DNA of 64,000 bases. It comes from Rhizobium sp. BK650 (GTDB taxonomy: Bacteria > Pseudomonadota > Alphaproteobacteria > Rhizobiales > Rhizobiaceae). The position numbers were made by a program, and so were the translations under genes. The DNA is taken from assembly GCF_014195325.1 (NCBI RefSeq), contig NZ_JACIBK010000005.1:248001-312000 (forward strand), written 5' to 3'. Position 1 is the first letter of the stretch, and every line of letters begins with the position of its first letter. This document shows positions 41,566 to 50,902 of the stretch, one piece after another. The notes beneath the pieces are model-generated. The model was not told the DNA's origin and ran no database searches. It was given only the letters and a program-made list of their open reading frames with translations.

Positions 41566-42723
41566 ATGATCCTTCACGAACTCATCGACTATGAAACCCT
41601 GCGCATCATCTGGTGGGTGTTGCTCGGCGTACTGTTGATCGCCTTCGCCACCACAGATGGTTTCGACCTCGGCGTCGGAGCGCTGCTACCCTTCGTCGCC
41701 AAGAGCGATGCGGAGCGCCGTGTCGCCATCAACACGATCGGCGCTACCTGGGAAGGCAATCAGGTCTGGCTCATACTCGCCGGTGGCGCCATCTTCGCCG
41801 CCTGGCCGCCGCTCTATGCGGTTTCCTTCTCGGGCTTCTATCTGGCGATGTTTGCGATCCTTTTCGCACTCATCCTGCGCCCTGTTGGATTCAAGTACCG
41901 CTCAAAGCGCGACAGCGCCCGTTGGAGAGCCGGCTGGGACTGGGCGCTCTTCGTTGGCGGCTTCGTTCCCTCACTGATCTTCGGCGTTGCCGTCGGCAAT
42001 GTGCTGGAGGGTGTTCCCTTCCGCTTCGGCGACGACATGCGGATCTTCTATGACGGCTCGTTCTTCGCGCTGCTGAACCCCTATGCCCTGCTCTGCGGCC
42101 TGTTATCCGTTGCAATGCTCATCATGCATGGCAGCGCCTGGCTGGTGCTGAAGGCAACGGGACAGGTTGCCGAGCGCGCACGCCGCTTTGGCAGCATCGC
42201 GGCCCTTGCCGTCATCGTGCTGTTTGCGCTCGGCGGAGTGTTCCTGTGGATGGGCGTGGTTGGCGGCTTCCGCATCACCAGCGATATCAGCCCGAGCGGC
42301 CCGTCGAACCCGCTATTGAAGACGGTAGCGCTGGAAACCGGTGGATGGCTTGCCAATTACCGTGCCCATCCCTGGATGATCATCGCTCCCGCCCTCGGCT
42401 TCCTGGGCGCGACGGCTACGCTCCTCGCCATGCAGACCCGTCGCGAGATCGCGGCCCTCCTCTTCAGCGATCTCTCGATCACAGGGATTATCTCGACGGT
42501 GGGTCTGTCGATGTTCCCATTCATCCTGCCCTCTTCACTCGATCCGAGGTCGAGCCTGACGGTCTGGGACGCGTCATCGAGCCACCTGACACTGTTCATC
42601 ATGCTGGTGGCCACGCTCGTCTTCCTGCCGATCATCTTTTTCTATACCGCCTGGGTCTACAAGGTCTTGTGGGGCAAGGTGGATGAGAAGAGCGTCACAG
42701 ACAAGAACAGTCACGCCTATTGA
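41566..42723 (+). CDS. cydB: Cytochrome bd ubiquinol oxidase subunit II
   Basis: A 385-residue membrane protein with about eight helices. The N-terminal family block [20 protein letters not shown] then [10 protein letters not shown] is typical of CydB, and WEGNQVWLI is conserved. It starts six bases after the cydA stop. It forms the oxidase with CydA and CydX. Confidence 0.96.
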   Translation: MILHELIDYETLRIIWWVLLGVLLIAFATTDGFDLGVGALLPFVAKSDAERRVAINTIGATWEGNQVWLILAGGAIFAAWPPLYAVSFSGFYLAMFAILFALILRPVGFKYRSKRDSARWRAGWDWALFVGGFVPSLIFGVAVGNVLEGVPFRFGDDMRIFYDGSFFALLNPYALLCGLLSVAMLIMHGSAWLVLKATGQVAERARRFGSIAALAVIVLFALGGVFLWMGVVGGFRITSDISPSGPSNPLLKTVALETGGWLANYRAHPWMIIAPALGFLGATATLLAMQTRREIAALLFSDLSITGIISTVGLSMFPFILPSSLDPRSSLTVWDASSSHLTLFIMLVATLVFLPIIFFYTAWVYKVLWGKVDEKSVTDKNSHAY

Positions 42724-42735
42724 GGGGACAAAACG

Positions 42736-42858
42736 ATGTGGTATTTCGCATGGATTCTCGGCCTGCCGCTGGCAGCCGCCTTCGCCGTTCTCAACGCCAT
42801 GTGGTACGAGCTGGTGGATGACGAGGCCAAGAAAAAGGCGTCGGGCGAGCGCCGATAA
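42736..42858 (+). CDS. cydX: Cytochrome bd oxidase small subunit CydX
   Basis: A 40-residue protein starting MWYFAWILGLPLAAAFAVLN, followed by AMWYELVDDEAKKK. The MWYFAWILG start and a single membrane helix with a charged tail are the CydX/YbgT hallmark. It starts 12 bases after cydB behind AGGGGACAAAACG and is followed by a terminator. CydX stabilises the haem centre of the oxidase. Confidence 0.95.
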   Translation: MWYFAWILGLPLAAAFAVLNAMWYELVDDEAKKKASGERR

Positions 42859-42865
42859 ATGTCTG

Positions 42866-42898
42866 AGGGCGCGGCTTGTACCGCGCCCTTTCTCTTTC
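42866..42898 (+). terminator. Rho-independent terminator of the cyd operon
   Basis: AGGGCGCGG (42866-42874) pairs with CCGCGCCCT (42881-42889) around a six-base loop and is followed by TTTCTCTTT. It begins seven bases after the cydX stop. Confidence 0.88.
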
Positions 42899-42918
42899 GT
42901 CTCATCGCCGCCGATTTT

Positions 42919-43329
42919 TCAGCCAAGGCGGCTTTGCGACCGCTCTGCGAGTTCAACGATGATGCCGTCTGGATCTCGGACAAAGGCGATCCTGTTCAGC
43001 ATCTCGGAATGGACGGCAAAGCGTGGCCGTTCTTTGATTTCAACGCCCACAGCTTCAAGTCGTGCAAAGATTTCCCCGACGTTCTCAAAATGGAAGGTGA
43101 TGTGCTTGACGCCGGCGGTTCCATCGGGAACATCGACCGCTCTTGCGGCACCACCGAGCGGCGCGAAAAGCTCCAACATTCCGCCGCCGGCATCGAGGAA
43201 AGCGACCTGCATGCCGTCAGGCATCTGCTTGCGCAGCTGCAGTTTCAGCCCGAGCAGACCGCAATAGAATTCGATCGCGCGGTCCATATTGCTGACTGTC
43301 ATGCCGATATGTTCGAACGATTTCAGCAC
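42919..43329 (-). CDS. Glyoxalase/VOC-family protein
   Basis: A 136-residue protein with the beta-alpha-beta-beta-beta repeats of the vicinal oxygen chelate fold: FEHIGMTVSNMDRAIEFYCG at the start, VKHITFHFENVGEIFARLEA in the middle and FVRDPDGIIVELAE at the end. Family members are metal enzymes (lyases, epimerases, dioxygenases) or binding proteins. The GTG at 43329 lies eight bases after the stop of the upstream dehydrogenase and is the most likely start. It is last in a three-gene minus-strand operon. The substrate is unknown. Confidence 0.85.
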   Translation of the reverse strand: MLKSFEHIGMTVSNMDRAIEFYCGLLGLKLQLRKQMPDGMQVAFLDAGGGMLELFAPLGGAARAVDVPDGTAGVKHITFHFENVGEIFARLEAVGVEIKERPRFAVHSEMLNRIAFVRDPDGIIVELAERSQSRLG

Positions 43330-43336
43330 TTTCGTC

Positions 43337-44434
43337 TCACGCGCTGGCGGCAGACCGTCGAGCTTCTTCCGGAAGCCAGGAGGCATAGAGCGAATGATCG
43401 GCGGTGATCGGCATCGGCGTCGGCCGGCCGGTTCGTTGCGAATGATAGGCAGCGGTTACCAGCTCCAGCGAATTGCGGGCGTCCTGCAGGGTCACCGGCG
43501 GATCCCGGTCCTCGATAATCGCTCGGTGAAAGAGCTCGAATTGACGCGTATAGCCGTCTTCCTTGACCTCGTAGCCGGCAAGTGCGGCATCGACGTGGGC
43601 CTGATGTTCTTCGGTTCCGGCGATGAAAGTCCAGGGATCGCGGCCCATCGTATAGGGCTCCAGAATGCTTTCAGCGACCAGATTGCTGAAACAGAAGCGC
43701 AGCCTGGAAATCTCCTTGCGGGAACCGAGCGTCATCGAAAGCGTGGCGAGCGAGCCATTCTTCATCTTCACCGACAGCGAAGCGGTGTCTTCGACCTCGA
43801 TCGGGTTGACCAGTGTGGCGCCATAGGAAAACACCTCGGCGCAAGGGCCGTGCACATAGTTCAGCATGTCATGAGCATGAATCGCGTGGCCGAGCAGACC
43901 GCCCCCGAGCTCGGTCGCCCATTTGCCGCGCCAGGGTACGGCATAATAATCCGAACCGCGCCACCAGTGCGTTTCGATGGTTGTCAGAAACGGCTTACCG
44001 GCAAGGCCGCGTTCGATCAACAGCTTCAGTTTCTGCAGGCCGGTGCCATAGCGATACTGAAAGATCGGCATCAGCTTGCGCCCGTTCGAGCGCGCAAGGA
44101 TCTTTTCCATCTCGTCGACCTCGGCAATCGAACCGAAGAGCGGCTTTTCGCAGATTACATGCTTGCCACTCTCGATCGCCTTCTTGCAGAGCTCGAAATG
44201 CGAGCTCGGCGGCGTGGCGATATCGATGATGTCGAGATCGTCGCGGGCAAAGAGCGAATTTGTGTCCTGCGTATATTCGGGGATCTTGTGCTCCTCGCAG
44301 AGCGGCTGGCCACGATCCGCATCGAGAGAGCAGAGAACGGGAACCTCGAAGAGATCGCTGTTCCAACGAAAACCTATCAGATGCCGTTCGGCAATGCCTG
44401 CGCCGAGAACGCCGACGCGCAGTTTCCGTGTCAT
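43337..44434 (-). CDS. Gfo/Idh/MocA-family oxidoreductase (second of two)
   Basis: A 365-residue NAD(P)-dependent dehydrogenase. The Rossmann motif is GVLGAGIAERH (8-18), IATPPSSHFE follows, and the catalytic lysine is in VICEKPLFGS. The family oxidises sugars, inositols and related polyols. It lies ten bases downstream of another family member. Together with the VOC protein and the divergent FAH-type gene it suggests a sugar or sugar-acid breakdown route. Confidence 0.92.
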   Translation of the reverse strand: MTRKLRVGVLGAGIAERHLIGFRWNSDLFEVPVLCSLDADRGQPLCEEHKIPEYTQDTNSLFARDDLDIIDIATPPSSHFELCKKAIESGKHVICEKPLFGSIAEVDEMEKILARSNGRKLMPIFQYRYGTGLQKLKLLIERGLAGKPFLTTIETHWWRGSDYYAVPWRGKWATELGGGLLGHAIHAHDMLNYVHGPCAEVFSYGATLVNPIEVEDTASLSVKMKNGSLATLSMTLGSRKEISRLRFCFSNLVAESILEPYTMGRDPWTFIAGTEEHQAHVDAALAGYEVKEDGYTRQFELFHRAIIEDRDPPVTLQDARNSLELVTAAYHSQRTGRPTPMPITADHSLYASWLPEEARRSAASA

Positions 44435-44445
44435 GATGTTTTCCT

Positions 44446-45456
44446 TCAGCGGGTACCGATGCGGGCGGCCTTCGTTTGCGCTTCGAGCGACAGGCGGCAG
44501 ACCTCGTAGACGTGGTTCTGAGTCATCGCAGTTTCACTGCGGTCGCGCACGTCGGCGGCAAAGGCGTCGAAATAATCGAGCGTCTCGCTGCTGCAGTCGA
44601 TATGCGTCATCTCCTTGCCGTTGACGAGGAAGAGATGATCCTTGCCCGGCCGGCCGGCGATATCGATATATTTGCGCAGCTCGATGTAGCCCTCGGTACC
44701 GAGGATGGTCAGGCGTCCGTCGCCCCATGTCGGCAGCGCCTCCGGCGTGAACCAGTCGACGCGGATATAACCTGTTGCCTTCTCGGAACGCAGCAGCACT
44801 TCACCGAAATCCTGGAAGGCAGGCTTTTCCGGCATGCCGAAATTGCCGACCGAGCTTGCGACCACCTCGCCCGTCGTCGAGCCGGTGTAGAACAGGAACT
44901 GATCGACCTGATGCGAGGCGATATCGACGATGATGCCGCCGAAGGCTTCCGGGTCGAAGAACCAGTCCGGCCGTGTCGGCAATTGCAGGCGGTGCGGCCC
45001 CATGCCGAGCGTCTGGATGACCTTGCCGATCGCGCCTTCCTTGATGAGCTTGCCGGCTTTGACGGCAGAGCGAACGCAATGGCGCTCGGAAAAGCAGATG
45101 GAGAAGATCTTGCCGGTCTCGGCAACGGTATGCTTGACCTCTTCAAGCTGGGCGAAAGTCGTCACACCCGGCTTGTCGGTCATGACATCTTTGCCAGCCT
45201 TCATGGCGCGGATGGCAAGGCCTGCGCGGTCGCGCGGAATAGCGGCAATGCAGATGACGTCGATCGAGGGATCGGCGAAAATCTTTTCCCGGTCGATCTG
45301 CGGCGCATCCGGATAAGTCTTCTCGAACATCTCACGGATCGCAGGTACCGTGGTCTGCGGGCAGTAGCCGACGAATTCGGCGCCTGCCGCCAGCAGCCCC
45401 TTCACATGATCGAACGTGTGCCCATGGTCGATCCCGACGACGGCAAATCTCAGCAT
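44446..45456 (-). CDS. Gfo/Idh/MocA-family oxidoreductase (first of two)
   Basis: A 336-residue dehydrogenase-like protein. The N-terminus MLRFAVVGIDHGHTFDHVKG has an altered glycine motif (GIDHGH), which may change the cofactor use. CIAAIPRDRAG and the lysine motif MTDKPGVTT are in the family positions. The ATG at 45456 was chosen because it starts the beta strand of the fold; the upstream frame has only leader-like residues. It is first in a three-gene operon, downstream of a 367-base divergent promoter region. Confidence 0.88.
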   Translation of the reverse strand: MLRFAVVGIDHGHTFDHVKGLLAAGAEFVGYCPQTTVPAIREMFEKTYPDAPQIDREKIFADPSIDVICIAAIPRDRAGLAIRAMKAGKDVMTDKPGVTTFAQLEEVKHTVAETGKIFSICFSERHCVRSAVKAGKLIKEGAIGKVIQTLGMGPHRLQLPTRPDWFFDPEAFGGIIVDIASHQVDQFLFYTGSTTGEVVASSVGNFGMPEKPAFQDFGEVLLRSEKATGYIRVDWFTPEALPTWGDGRLTILGTEGYIELRKYIDIAGRPGKDHLFLVNGKEMTHIDCSSETLDYFDAFAADVRDRSETAMTQNHVYEVCRLSLEAQTKAARIGTR

Positions 45457-45824
45457 TGCACTATTGTCCTCTCGGGGAAAATTCGAAGGTCGGCATTGCC
45501 GACCCTCCTCCATGGTGCAAAACAGATAACGAAAGAGAGGTCCTGTCAAGGCGAGATCGATGGCAAAAGAGCTTTGCCATACTGGTAAATATATGAAACA
45601 GAAAGGTTATTTTGTATCTAAATAGTTATAAGTTATGAGAAAATGCCGCTTTAGCATTCCGTTGCTTCAGCTCGGTACAACGCGAGCACGAGCCGCTTTC
45701 CACCTGTCGAGACTTGCCCTTGTTAGATGAATGTGCTCGATTTCTGGGAGCCGTCAGGTAGGAGGACGGCAGCCATCCCTTTCTGCACGAGCGCTCCCCG
45801 CTCCGCCATTGACGGAAGATCACC
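45457..45824. promoter_or_regulatory. Divergent promoter region of the MocA-type and FAH-type genes
   Basis: A 368-base gap between genes that point away from each other. It contains the palindrome at 45560-45580 and an AT-rich part (about 45580-45645, with TTATTTTGTATCTAAATAGT) typical of promoter DNA. No regulator gene is next to it. Frames reading through it are not convincing. Confidence 0.5.
45560..45580. promoter_or_regulatory. Candidate operator palindrome
   Basis: ATGGCAAA, five bases (AGAGC), TTTGCCAT is a perfect inverted repeat with 8-base arms. It lies about 105 bases before the dehydrogenase start and 245 before the FAH-type start. It could be a site for a GntR, LacI or IclR regulator encoded elsewhere. 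Confidence 0.45.
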
Positions 45825-46985
45825 ATGTCCCAATCCCCTCTCGATGCTGCCGCTGCGGGCGGCCTGTTTGTCGGTCGCGTCTGGAACCCGGAAGTCTCCG
45901 GTCCGAGCATCGTGACGCTGCGCAATGGCGCCCTCATCGACATCACCTCTTCGGCGGCACCGACCCTAAGCGCGCTGCTCGAGCGTGCCGATGCGGCGCA
46001 ATTTGTCCGAGCCGCAAGCGGCAAGTCGCTCGGTACGCTGGTGGAGATCGCAGCAAATAGCACTGGCAAGCCGGATGCGAGCAAAACCTATCTTCTCGCC
46101 CCTGCCGATCTGCAGGCGATCAAGGCCTGCGGCGTGACCTTTGCCCAATCGATGATCGAGCGCGTCATCGAGGAAAAAGCAGCCGGTAATCCCGACCGTG
46201 CCGCCGCTATTCGCGAACGCGTCAGCATCCTGATCGGCGGCAGTCTGACCAATATCAAGGCCGGGTCGCCCGAGGCCGGCACGGTCAAGCAGGCGCTGAT
46301 CGAGGAAGGAATCTGGTCGCAATATCTTGAGGTCGGCATCGGCCCGGATGCAGAGGTTTTCACCAAGTCGCCGGTTCTCTCATCCGTCGGCTGGGGCTCG
46401 GATGTTGGCCTTCACCCGATCTCAACCTGGAACAATCCGGAGCCGGAGATCGTGCTGGCGGTCAACAGCCGCGGCGAGATCAAGGGTGCAACACTCGGCA
46501 ATGACGTGAACTTGCGCGATGTCGAGGGACGTTCGGCGCTACTGCTTGGCAAGGCTAAGGACAACAATGCCTCGTGCTCCATCGGCCCCTTCATCCGCCT
46601 GTTCGACGCGACCTACGGTCTCGACGATGTGCGCAGGGCCGAGCTCGACCTTAAGGTCACTGGCGAAGATGGCTTCGTGCTGCACGGCAAGAGCTCCATG
46701 TCGCAGATCAGCCGCGACCCGACCGATCTCGTCAGGCAGACGGTCGGCGCCCATCACCAGTATCCGGATGGATTCATGCTATTTCTCGGCACGCTCTTTG
46801 CGCCAACACAGGATCGCGATGCCAAGAACCAGGGCTTTACCCACAAGATCGGCGATGTCGTGGAAATCTCCTCAGCCGGCCTCGGCGCGCTGGTCAATAC
46901 GGTCCGGCTTTCAACCGAATGCCCGCCCTGGACCTTCGGGATCTCGGCGCTGATGAGCAACCTTGCCAAGCGCGGATTGCTTTAA
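45825..46985 (+). CDS. Fumarylacetoacetate hydrolase-family protein, AraD1-like
   Basis: A 386-residue protein with the FAH fold in its C-terminal half: GIGPDAEVFTKSPVLSSVGW, EPEIVLAVNSRGEIKGATLG with the metal-binding glutamates, and NDVNLRDVEGR. The long N-terminus matches AraD1-type 2-keto-3-deoxy sugar acid dehydratases more than the short FAH hydrolases. If so it dehydrates a 2-keto-3-deoxypentonate, which would fit the divergent sugar dehydrogenases. Its stop and the convergent mutase stop are next to each other. Confidence 0.82.
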   Translation: MSQSPLDAAAAGGLFVGRVWNPEVSGPSIVTLRNGALIDITSSAAPTLSALLERADAAQFVRAASGKSLGTLVEIAANSTGKPDASKTYLLAPADLQAIKACGVTFAQSMIERVIEEKAAGNPDRAAAIRERVSILIGGSLTNIKAGSPEAGTVKQALIEEGIWSQYLEVGIGPDAEVFTKSPVLSSVGWGSDVGLHPISTWNNPEPEIVLAVNSRGEIKGATLGNDVNLRDVEGRSALLLGKAKDNNASCSIGPFIRLFDATYGLDDVRRAELDLKVTGEDGFVLHGKSSMSQISRDPTDLVRQTVGAHHQYPDGFMLFLGTLFAPTQDRDAKNQGFTHKIGDVVEISSAGLGALVNTVRLSTECPPWTFGISALMSNLAKRGLL

Positions 46986-46986
46986 G

Positions 46987-49122
46987 CTACTGGTTTCGCC
47001 TGATGCCCTGCAGGAGGTCGAGGACGGAGTTTGCGGCCTCCAATACGTTGGTTCCCGGGCCAAAGACGGCGGCAACACCGTGTTCGTGCAGGAACTCGTA
47101 GTCCTGCCGGGGGATGACGCCACCACAGACGACGATAATATCGCCACCGCCCTGCTCTTTCAGCCGATCTATCAACTGCGGCAACAGTGTGCGATGACCA
47201 GCCGCCAGCGACGAGACGCCAACCACGTTCACCCTCTCGCTGAGCGCCATGCTGGCCGCCTCTTCGGGCGTCTGGAACAAAGGGCCGGTGAGAACGTCAA
47301 AGCCGACATCGCCGAAGGCCGATGCGATCACCTTGGCGCCGCGATCGTGTCCGTCCTGGCCGAGCTTGGCGACCATGATCTTCGGCTTGCGGCCCATAGC
47401 CTCGGTCACATCCGCCATGCGACCCCTCAAAACGTCGAGCTCGGGCTCGTCCTCATATGCGCTTCCGTAAATACCGCGGATAACCTTGGGTGTGGCCAAA
47501 TGATCGCCGAAGACTTCGCGCATCGCATCGGAGATTTCACCGACGGTAGCGCGAACACGGGCCGCTTCGACGGCAGCGGCGAGCAAGTTGCCATTGCCGC
47601 TGCGGGCAACGGCAGAAAGCGCCGCAAGCGCCTCCCTAACCTTCACGATATCGCGACGGCGCTTGGTCTCCTCGATCCGGCGGATCTGCGCGGCGCGAAC
47701 CGCGCTGTTGTCAATCTCGAGAATCTCGATCGGCTGCTCGGCCTCCAGCCGGTACTTGTTGACGCCGACGATGATTTCCTCGCCCTTGTCGACGGCAGCC
47801 TGACGGCGAGCGGCAGCCTCCTCGATAAGCCGCTTCGGCAGGCCTTCGTTAACGGCTTTCGTCATGCCACCGAGCGCCTCAACCTCCTCGATCAATGCCC
47901 AGGCCTTGTCGGCCAGTTCCTTCGTCAGGCTCTCCACATAGTAAGAGCCAGCGAGCGGATCGACGACCTTGGTGACACCCGTCTCGTGCTGCAGGATGAG
48001 CTGGGTGTTGCGGGCGATGCGGGCTGAAAATTCCGTCGGCAAGGCGATCGCCTCGTCGAAGGAATTGGTATGCAGCGATTGTGTGCCGCCGAGCACGGCC
48101 GACATCGCCTCGAAGGCGGTGCGGATGATGTTGTTATAGGGATCCTGTTCCTGCAGGGAGACGCCCGATGTCTGGCAATGGGTTCGCAGCATCAGCGAGG
48201 AGGCCTTCTTCGGCTGGAATTCCTCCATGATGCGGGTCCAGAGCAAGCGCGCGGCGCGGAGCTTGGCCGCTTCCATGAAGAAGTTCATGCCGATCGCAAA
48301 GAAAAAAGAAAGCCGGCCGGCGAAATCATCGACGTTCAGGCCCTTGGCGATTGCCGCACGCACATATTCGCGCCCATCGGCCAGCGTGAAGGCAAGTTCC
48401 TGGACAAGCGTCGCACCGGCCTCCTGCATGTGGTAGCCGGAGATCGAGATCGAATTGAATTTCGGCATCTCCTTTGCCGTATATTCGATGATATCGGCAA
48501 CGATGCGCATCGAGGGCTCGGGCGGGTAGATATAGGTGTTGCGGACCATGAACTCCTTGAGGATGTCGTTCTGGATGGTCCCCGAAAGCTCCGCCTTCGA
48601 AACACCCTGCTCCTCACCGGCGACAATGAAACTCGCCAGAATCGGGATCACGGCGCCGTTCATCGTCATGGAGACGGACATGTCCTGCAGCGGAATGCCG
48701 TCGAAGAGGATCTTCATGTCCTCGACACTGTCGATCGCGACACCCGCCTTACCGACATCGCCGACGACCCGCGGATGGTCGCTGTCGTAGCCGCGGTGGG
48801 TTGCAAGGTCGAAGGCGACGGAAAGACCCTTTTGGCCGGCGGCGAGATTACGCCGATAGAAGGCGTTGGATTCCTCGGCGGTCGAGAAGCCCGCATATTG
48901 TCGGATCGTCCAGGGCCGACCGGCATACATGGTGGCGCGCGGACCACGGGTGAAGGGTGCAAATCCAGGCCAGCCGTCGACATCGACGCCATTAAGATCG
49001 GCTGCCGTATAGAGCGGTTTGACGTCGATACCTTCTGGCGTGTGCCAGGTCAGCGTTTCCGGCGCCGCACGCAGCTCCTTTTCTGCCAGTGCCTCCCAGT
49101 CCGACAGCGTCTTCTTCGTCAT
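46987..49122 (-). CDS. bhbA: Methylmalonyl-CoA mutase
   Basis: A 711-residue adenosylcobalamin enzyme that turns (R)-methylmalonyl-CoA into succinyl-CoA. The N-terminal substrate domain has [20 protein letters not shown] and [18 protein letters not shown]; the C-terminal B12 domain has the base-on motif [13 protein letters not shown] near 590. This is the single-chain type. The ATG at 49122 has GGAGG five bases upstream; the ATG at 49137 lacks a ribosome site. It works downstream of the branched-chain dehydrogenase at the window end, in valine/isoleucine and propionate use. No MeaB chaperone gene is seen nearby. Confidence 0.97.
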   Translation of the reverse strand: MTKKTLSDWEALAEKELRAAPETLTWHTPEGIDVKPLYTAADLNGVDVDGWPGFAPFTRGPRATMYAGRPWTIRQYAGFSTAEESNAFYRRNLAAGQKGLSVAFDLATHRGYDSDHPRVVGDVGKAGVAIDSVEDMKILFDGIPLQDMSVSMTMNGAVIPILASFIVAGEEQGVSKAELSGTIQNDILKEFMVRNTYIYPPEPSMRIVADIIEYTAKEMPKFNSISISGYHMQEAGATLVQELAFTLADGREYVRAAIAKGLNVDDFAGRLSFFFAIGMNFFMEAAKLRAARLLWTRIMEEFQPKKASSLMLRTHCQTSGVSLQEQDPYNNIIRTAFEAMSAVLGGTQSLHTNSFDEAIALPTEFSARIARNTQLILQHETGVTKVVDPLAGSYYVESLTKELADKAWALIEEVEALGGMTKAVNEGLPKRLIEEAAARRQAAVDKGEEIIVGVNKYRLEAEQPIEILEIDNSAVRAAQIRRIEETKRRRDIVKVREALAALSAVARSGNGNLLAAAVEAARVRATVGEISDAMREVFGDHLATPKVIRGIYGSAYEDEPELDVLRGRMADVTEAMGRKPKIMVAKLGQDGHDRGAKVIASAFGDVGFDVLTGPLFQTPEEAASMALSERVNVVGVSSLAAGHRTLLPQLIDRLKEQGGGDIIVVCGGVIPRQDYEFLHEHGVAAVFGPGTNVLEAANSVLDLLQGIRRNQ

Positions 49123-49222
49123 ATCATCCTCCGGCATTGTCCGCGAACCACGCTATCACCTCGCGGTTACGCAGCGCGATAGAGCCTTAGGATAATTTGA
49201 TCGGTGAGGCGATGATAGGCCT

Positions 49223-50053
49223 TCAACGATGAGCAGCCCAGGGCACGACGAGCCGCTCGATCAATCGCGCCAGCAGTTCCAGCAGGAAAGCGATCGCGGC
49301 AATGACAATGATGCCGCCGATGACGATATCCGTCACCAGGAACTGCGCCGCCGACTGAATCATGAAGCCGAGGCCCTGGCTTGCGGCCACTAATTCGGCT
49401 GCAACGAGCGTTGACCACCCGGCGCCGAGTGCGATCCGCGTGCCCGTCAGGATCGACGGAATGGCGCCTGGAAGGATGACATGCAGCAGTACCTGCAGCC
49501 GGCTTGCGCCGAAGGCGCGGGCGGCGTTGACGAAATCGGCCGGTGCGGATTTGACCCCCGATGCAGTCGACAGGATGATCGGCGGCAGCATGGCGAGCGA
49601 TATAACCGTAACCTTCGAGGCCTCTCCAATTCCAACCCAGATGATGATCAGGGGCAGATAGGCAAGTGGGGGCAAAGGACGCAAGAATTCGACGATCGGA
49701 TCGAGCGTTCCCTTGCCGATGCGGCTCGTGGCAATCGCAAGACCGGCGGGCACGCCAATGAGAAGCGACACAGCAAGGGCTGCAAAGATACGCAGCAGGC
49801 TTGCCAGGGTGTGCTCGGCAAGCGTGGAATCGACAAAGCCATTGACTGCCACATTGGCAAGCGATTTTGCGACAACAAGCGGCGACGGCAGGAAAACCGG
49901 CGAGACGGCGCCATAGGCTGAAGCAAGGCTCCAGCCGGCGATGACAATGGCAATCGTCGCAAGCGAGATCAGCAGCGTGCCGCGGCCTTTCGATCGCCAT
50001 TCTGGCTGTTGCTCCGATACTGCAGTCGCCAGTGTTTCGGCTTCGACGCTCAT
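49223..50053 (-). CDS. tauC: Taurine ABC transporter permease, TauC-like
   Basis: A 276-residue membrane protein with about six helices and the coupling loop FVNAARAFGASRLQVLLHVI then LPGAIPS. It belongs to the nitrate/sulfonate/taurine permease family. The ATG overlaps the tauB stop by four bases. With TauA and TauB it imports taurine or related sulfonates. Confidence 0.9.
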   Translation of the reverse strand: MSVEAETLATAVSEQQPEWRSKGRGTLLISLATIAIVIAGWSLASAYGAVSPVFLPSPLVVAKSLANVAVNGFVDSTLAEHTLASLLRIFAALAVSLLIGVPAGLAIATSRIGKGTLDPIVEFLRPLPPLAYLPLIIIWVGIGEASKVTVISLAMLPPIILSTASGVKSAPADFVNAARAFGASRLQVLLHVILPGAIPSILTGTRIALGAGWSTLVAAELVAASQGLGFMIQSAAQFLVTDIVIGGIIVIAAIAFLLELLARLIERLVVPWAAHR

Positions 50054-50844
50054 GCGGCAATCTCCTCTTCATCCGCGTGGATGAGCGCCGTCAACTCATC
50101 ATGCAGGCTCTTGAAGGTTGAGAGCGCCTTGATGTCTTTCACGCTTTCGCCGCCGAGAAGCGCCCTGCCGAACTCGGTTCTGATGTCGGCCACCACGCGA
50201 CCGGGATTGGGCGCCAGCACGACGACGCGCGTGGCCAGCAACAGGGCCTCGTCGAGGCTGTGGGTGATTAGCAATGCGCCCGTTTTGCTTTCGACCCAGA
50301 CATCGAGCAGAAATTTCTGCATACGGCTGCGGGTCAGCGCATCGAGCGCGCCGAGCGGCTCGTCGAGCAGAAGGAAACGCGGACCGGAGGCAAGGGCACG
50401 GGCGATACCGACACGCTGACGCATGCCGCCGGAAAGCTCCCAGATATTCTTATGGGCTGAACCATCGAGGCCGACCTTGGCAAGCAGCGCCTCTGCACGA
50501 CGCTGTCTTTCGGCCCTGGCAACCTTCCGGAGCTTCAGAGGGAAGGCAACGTTCCCGGCAGCTGTCAGCCAGGGATAGAGCGCGTCGTCCTGAAAGACGA
50601 CGGCGCGGTCCGCGCCCGGGCCGTCGACTTCCCGTCCGTCGACCAGCACACGGCCTTCGCTGGGCTCAGTGAAACCTGCAGCGAGATTGAGAAGGCTGGT
50701 CTTGCCGGAGCCCGAACGGCCGATGACGACGACGAATTCGTCCGAGGCGATATGCAGGTTGATGTTATCGAGCACCCGCCTTTTGCGACGGCTGCCCGCC
50801 TCGACGTAATCGAGCGATAGGGATTGCAGAGAAAGTATGCTCAT
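50050..50844 (-). CDS. tauB: Taurine ABC transporter ATP-binding protein, TauB-like
   Basis: A 264-residue ATPase with Walker A GRSGSGKTS, signature LSGGMRQRVGIARAL and Walker B FLLLDEPLGALD. The ATG at 50844 is the first one giving the usual start (SILSLQSLSLDY); the longer frame reads back into the hairpin region. A terminator-like hairpin lies between tauA and this gene. Confidence 0.92.
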   Translation of the reverse strand: MSILSLQSLSLDYVEAGSRRKRRVLDNINLHIASDEFVVVIGRSGSGKTSLLNLAAGFTEPSEGRVLVDGREVDGPGADRAVVFQDDALYPWLTAAGNVAFPLKLRKVARAERQRRAEALLAKVGLDGSAHKNIWELSGGMRQRVGIARALASGPRFLLLDEPLGALDALTRSRMQKFLLDVWVESKTGALLITHSLDEALLLATRVVVLAPNPGRVVADIRTEFGRALLGGESVKDIKALSTFKSLHDELTALIHADEEEIAA

Positions 50845-50860
50845 GAGCGTCGCCTGTTTG

Positions 50861-50888
50861 AAAACCGGCGCAGCCGAAGCTGCGCCGG
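50861..50888 (-). terminator. Terminator-like hairpin between tauA and tauB
   Basis: On the minus strand CCGGCGCAGC, loop TTCG, GCTGCGCCGG, then TTTT. The 10-base perfect stem with a UUCG tetraloop is very stable. It lies 14 bases after the tauA stop and 17 before tauB. It probably makes partial termination or protects the tauA mRNA, so that more binding protein than ATPase is made. Confidence 0.75.
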
Positions 50889-50902
50889 GACCCTTGGGAG
50901 GA

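Noticed and set aside
45626-46084. A 152-codon minus-strand frame in the divergent promoter region
   Set aside because: It is mostly antisense to the FAH-type gene, has serine/arginine-rich composition, and has no ribosome site.
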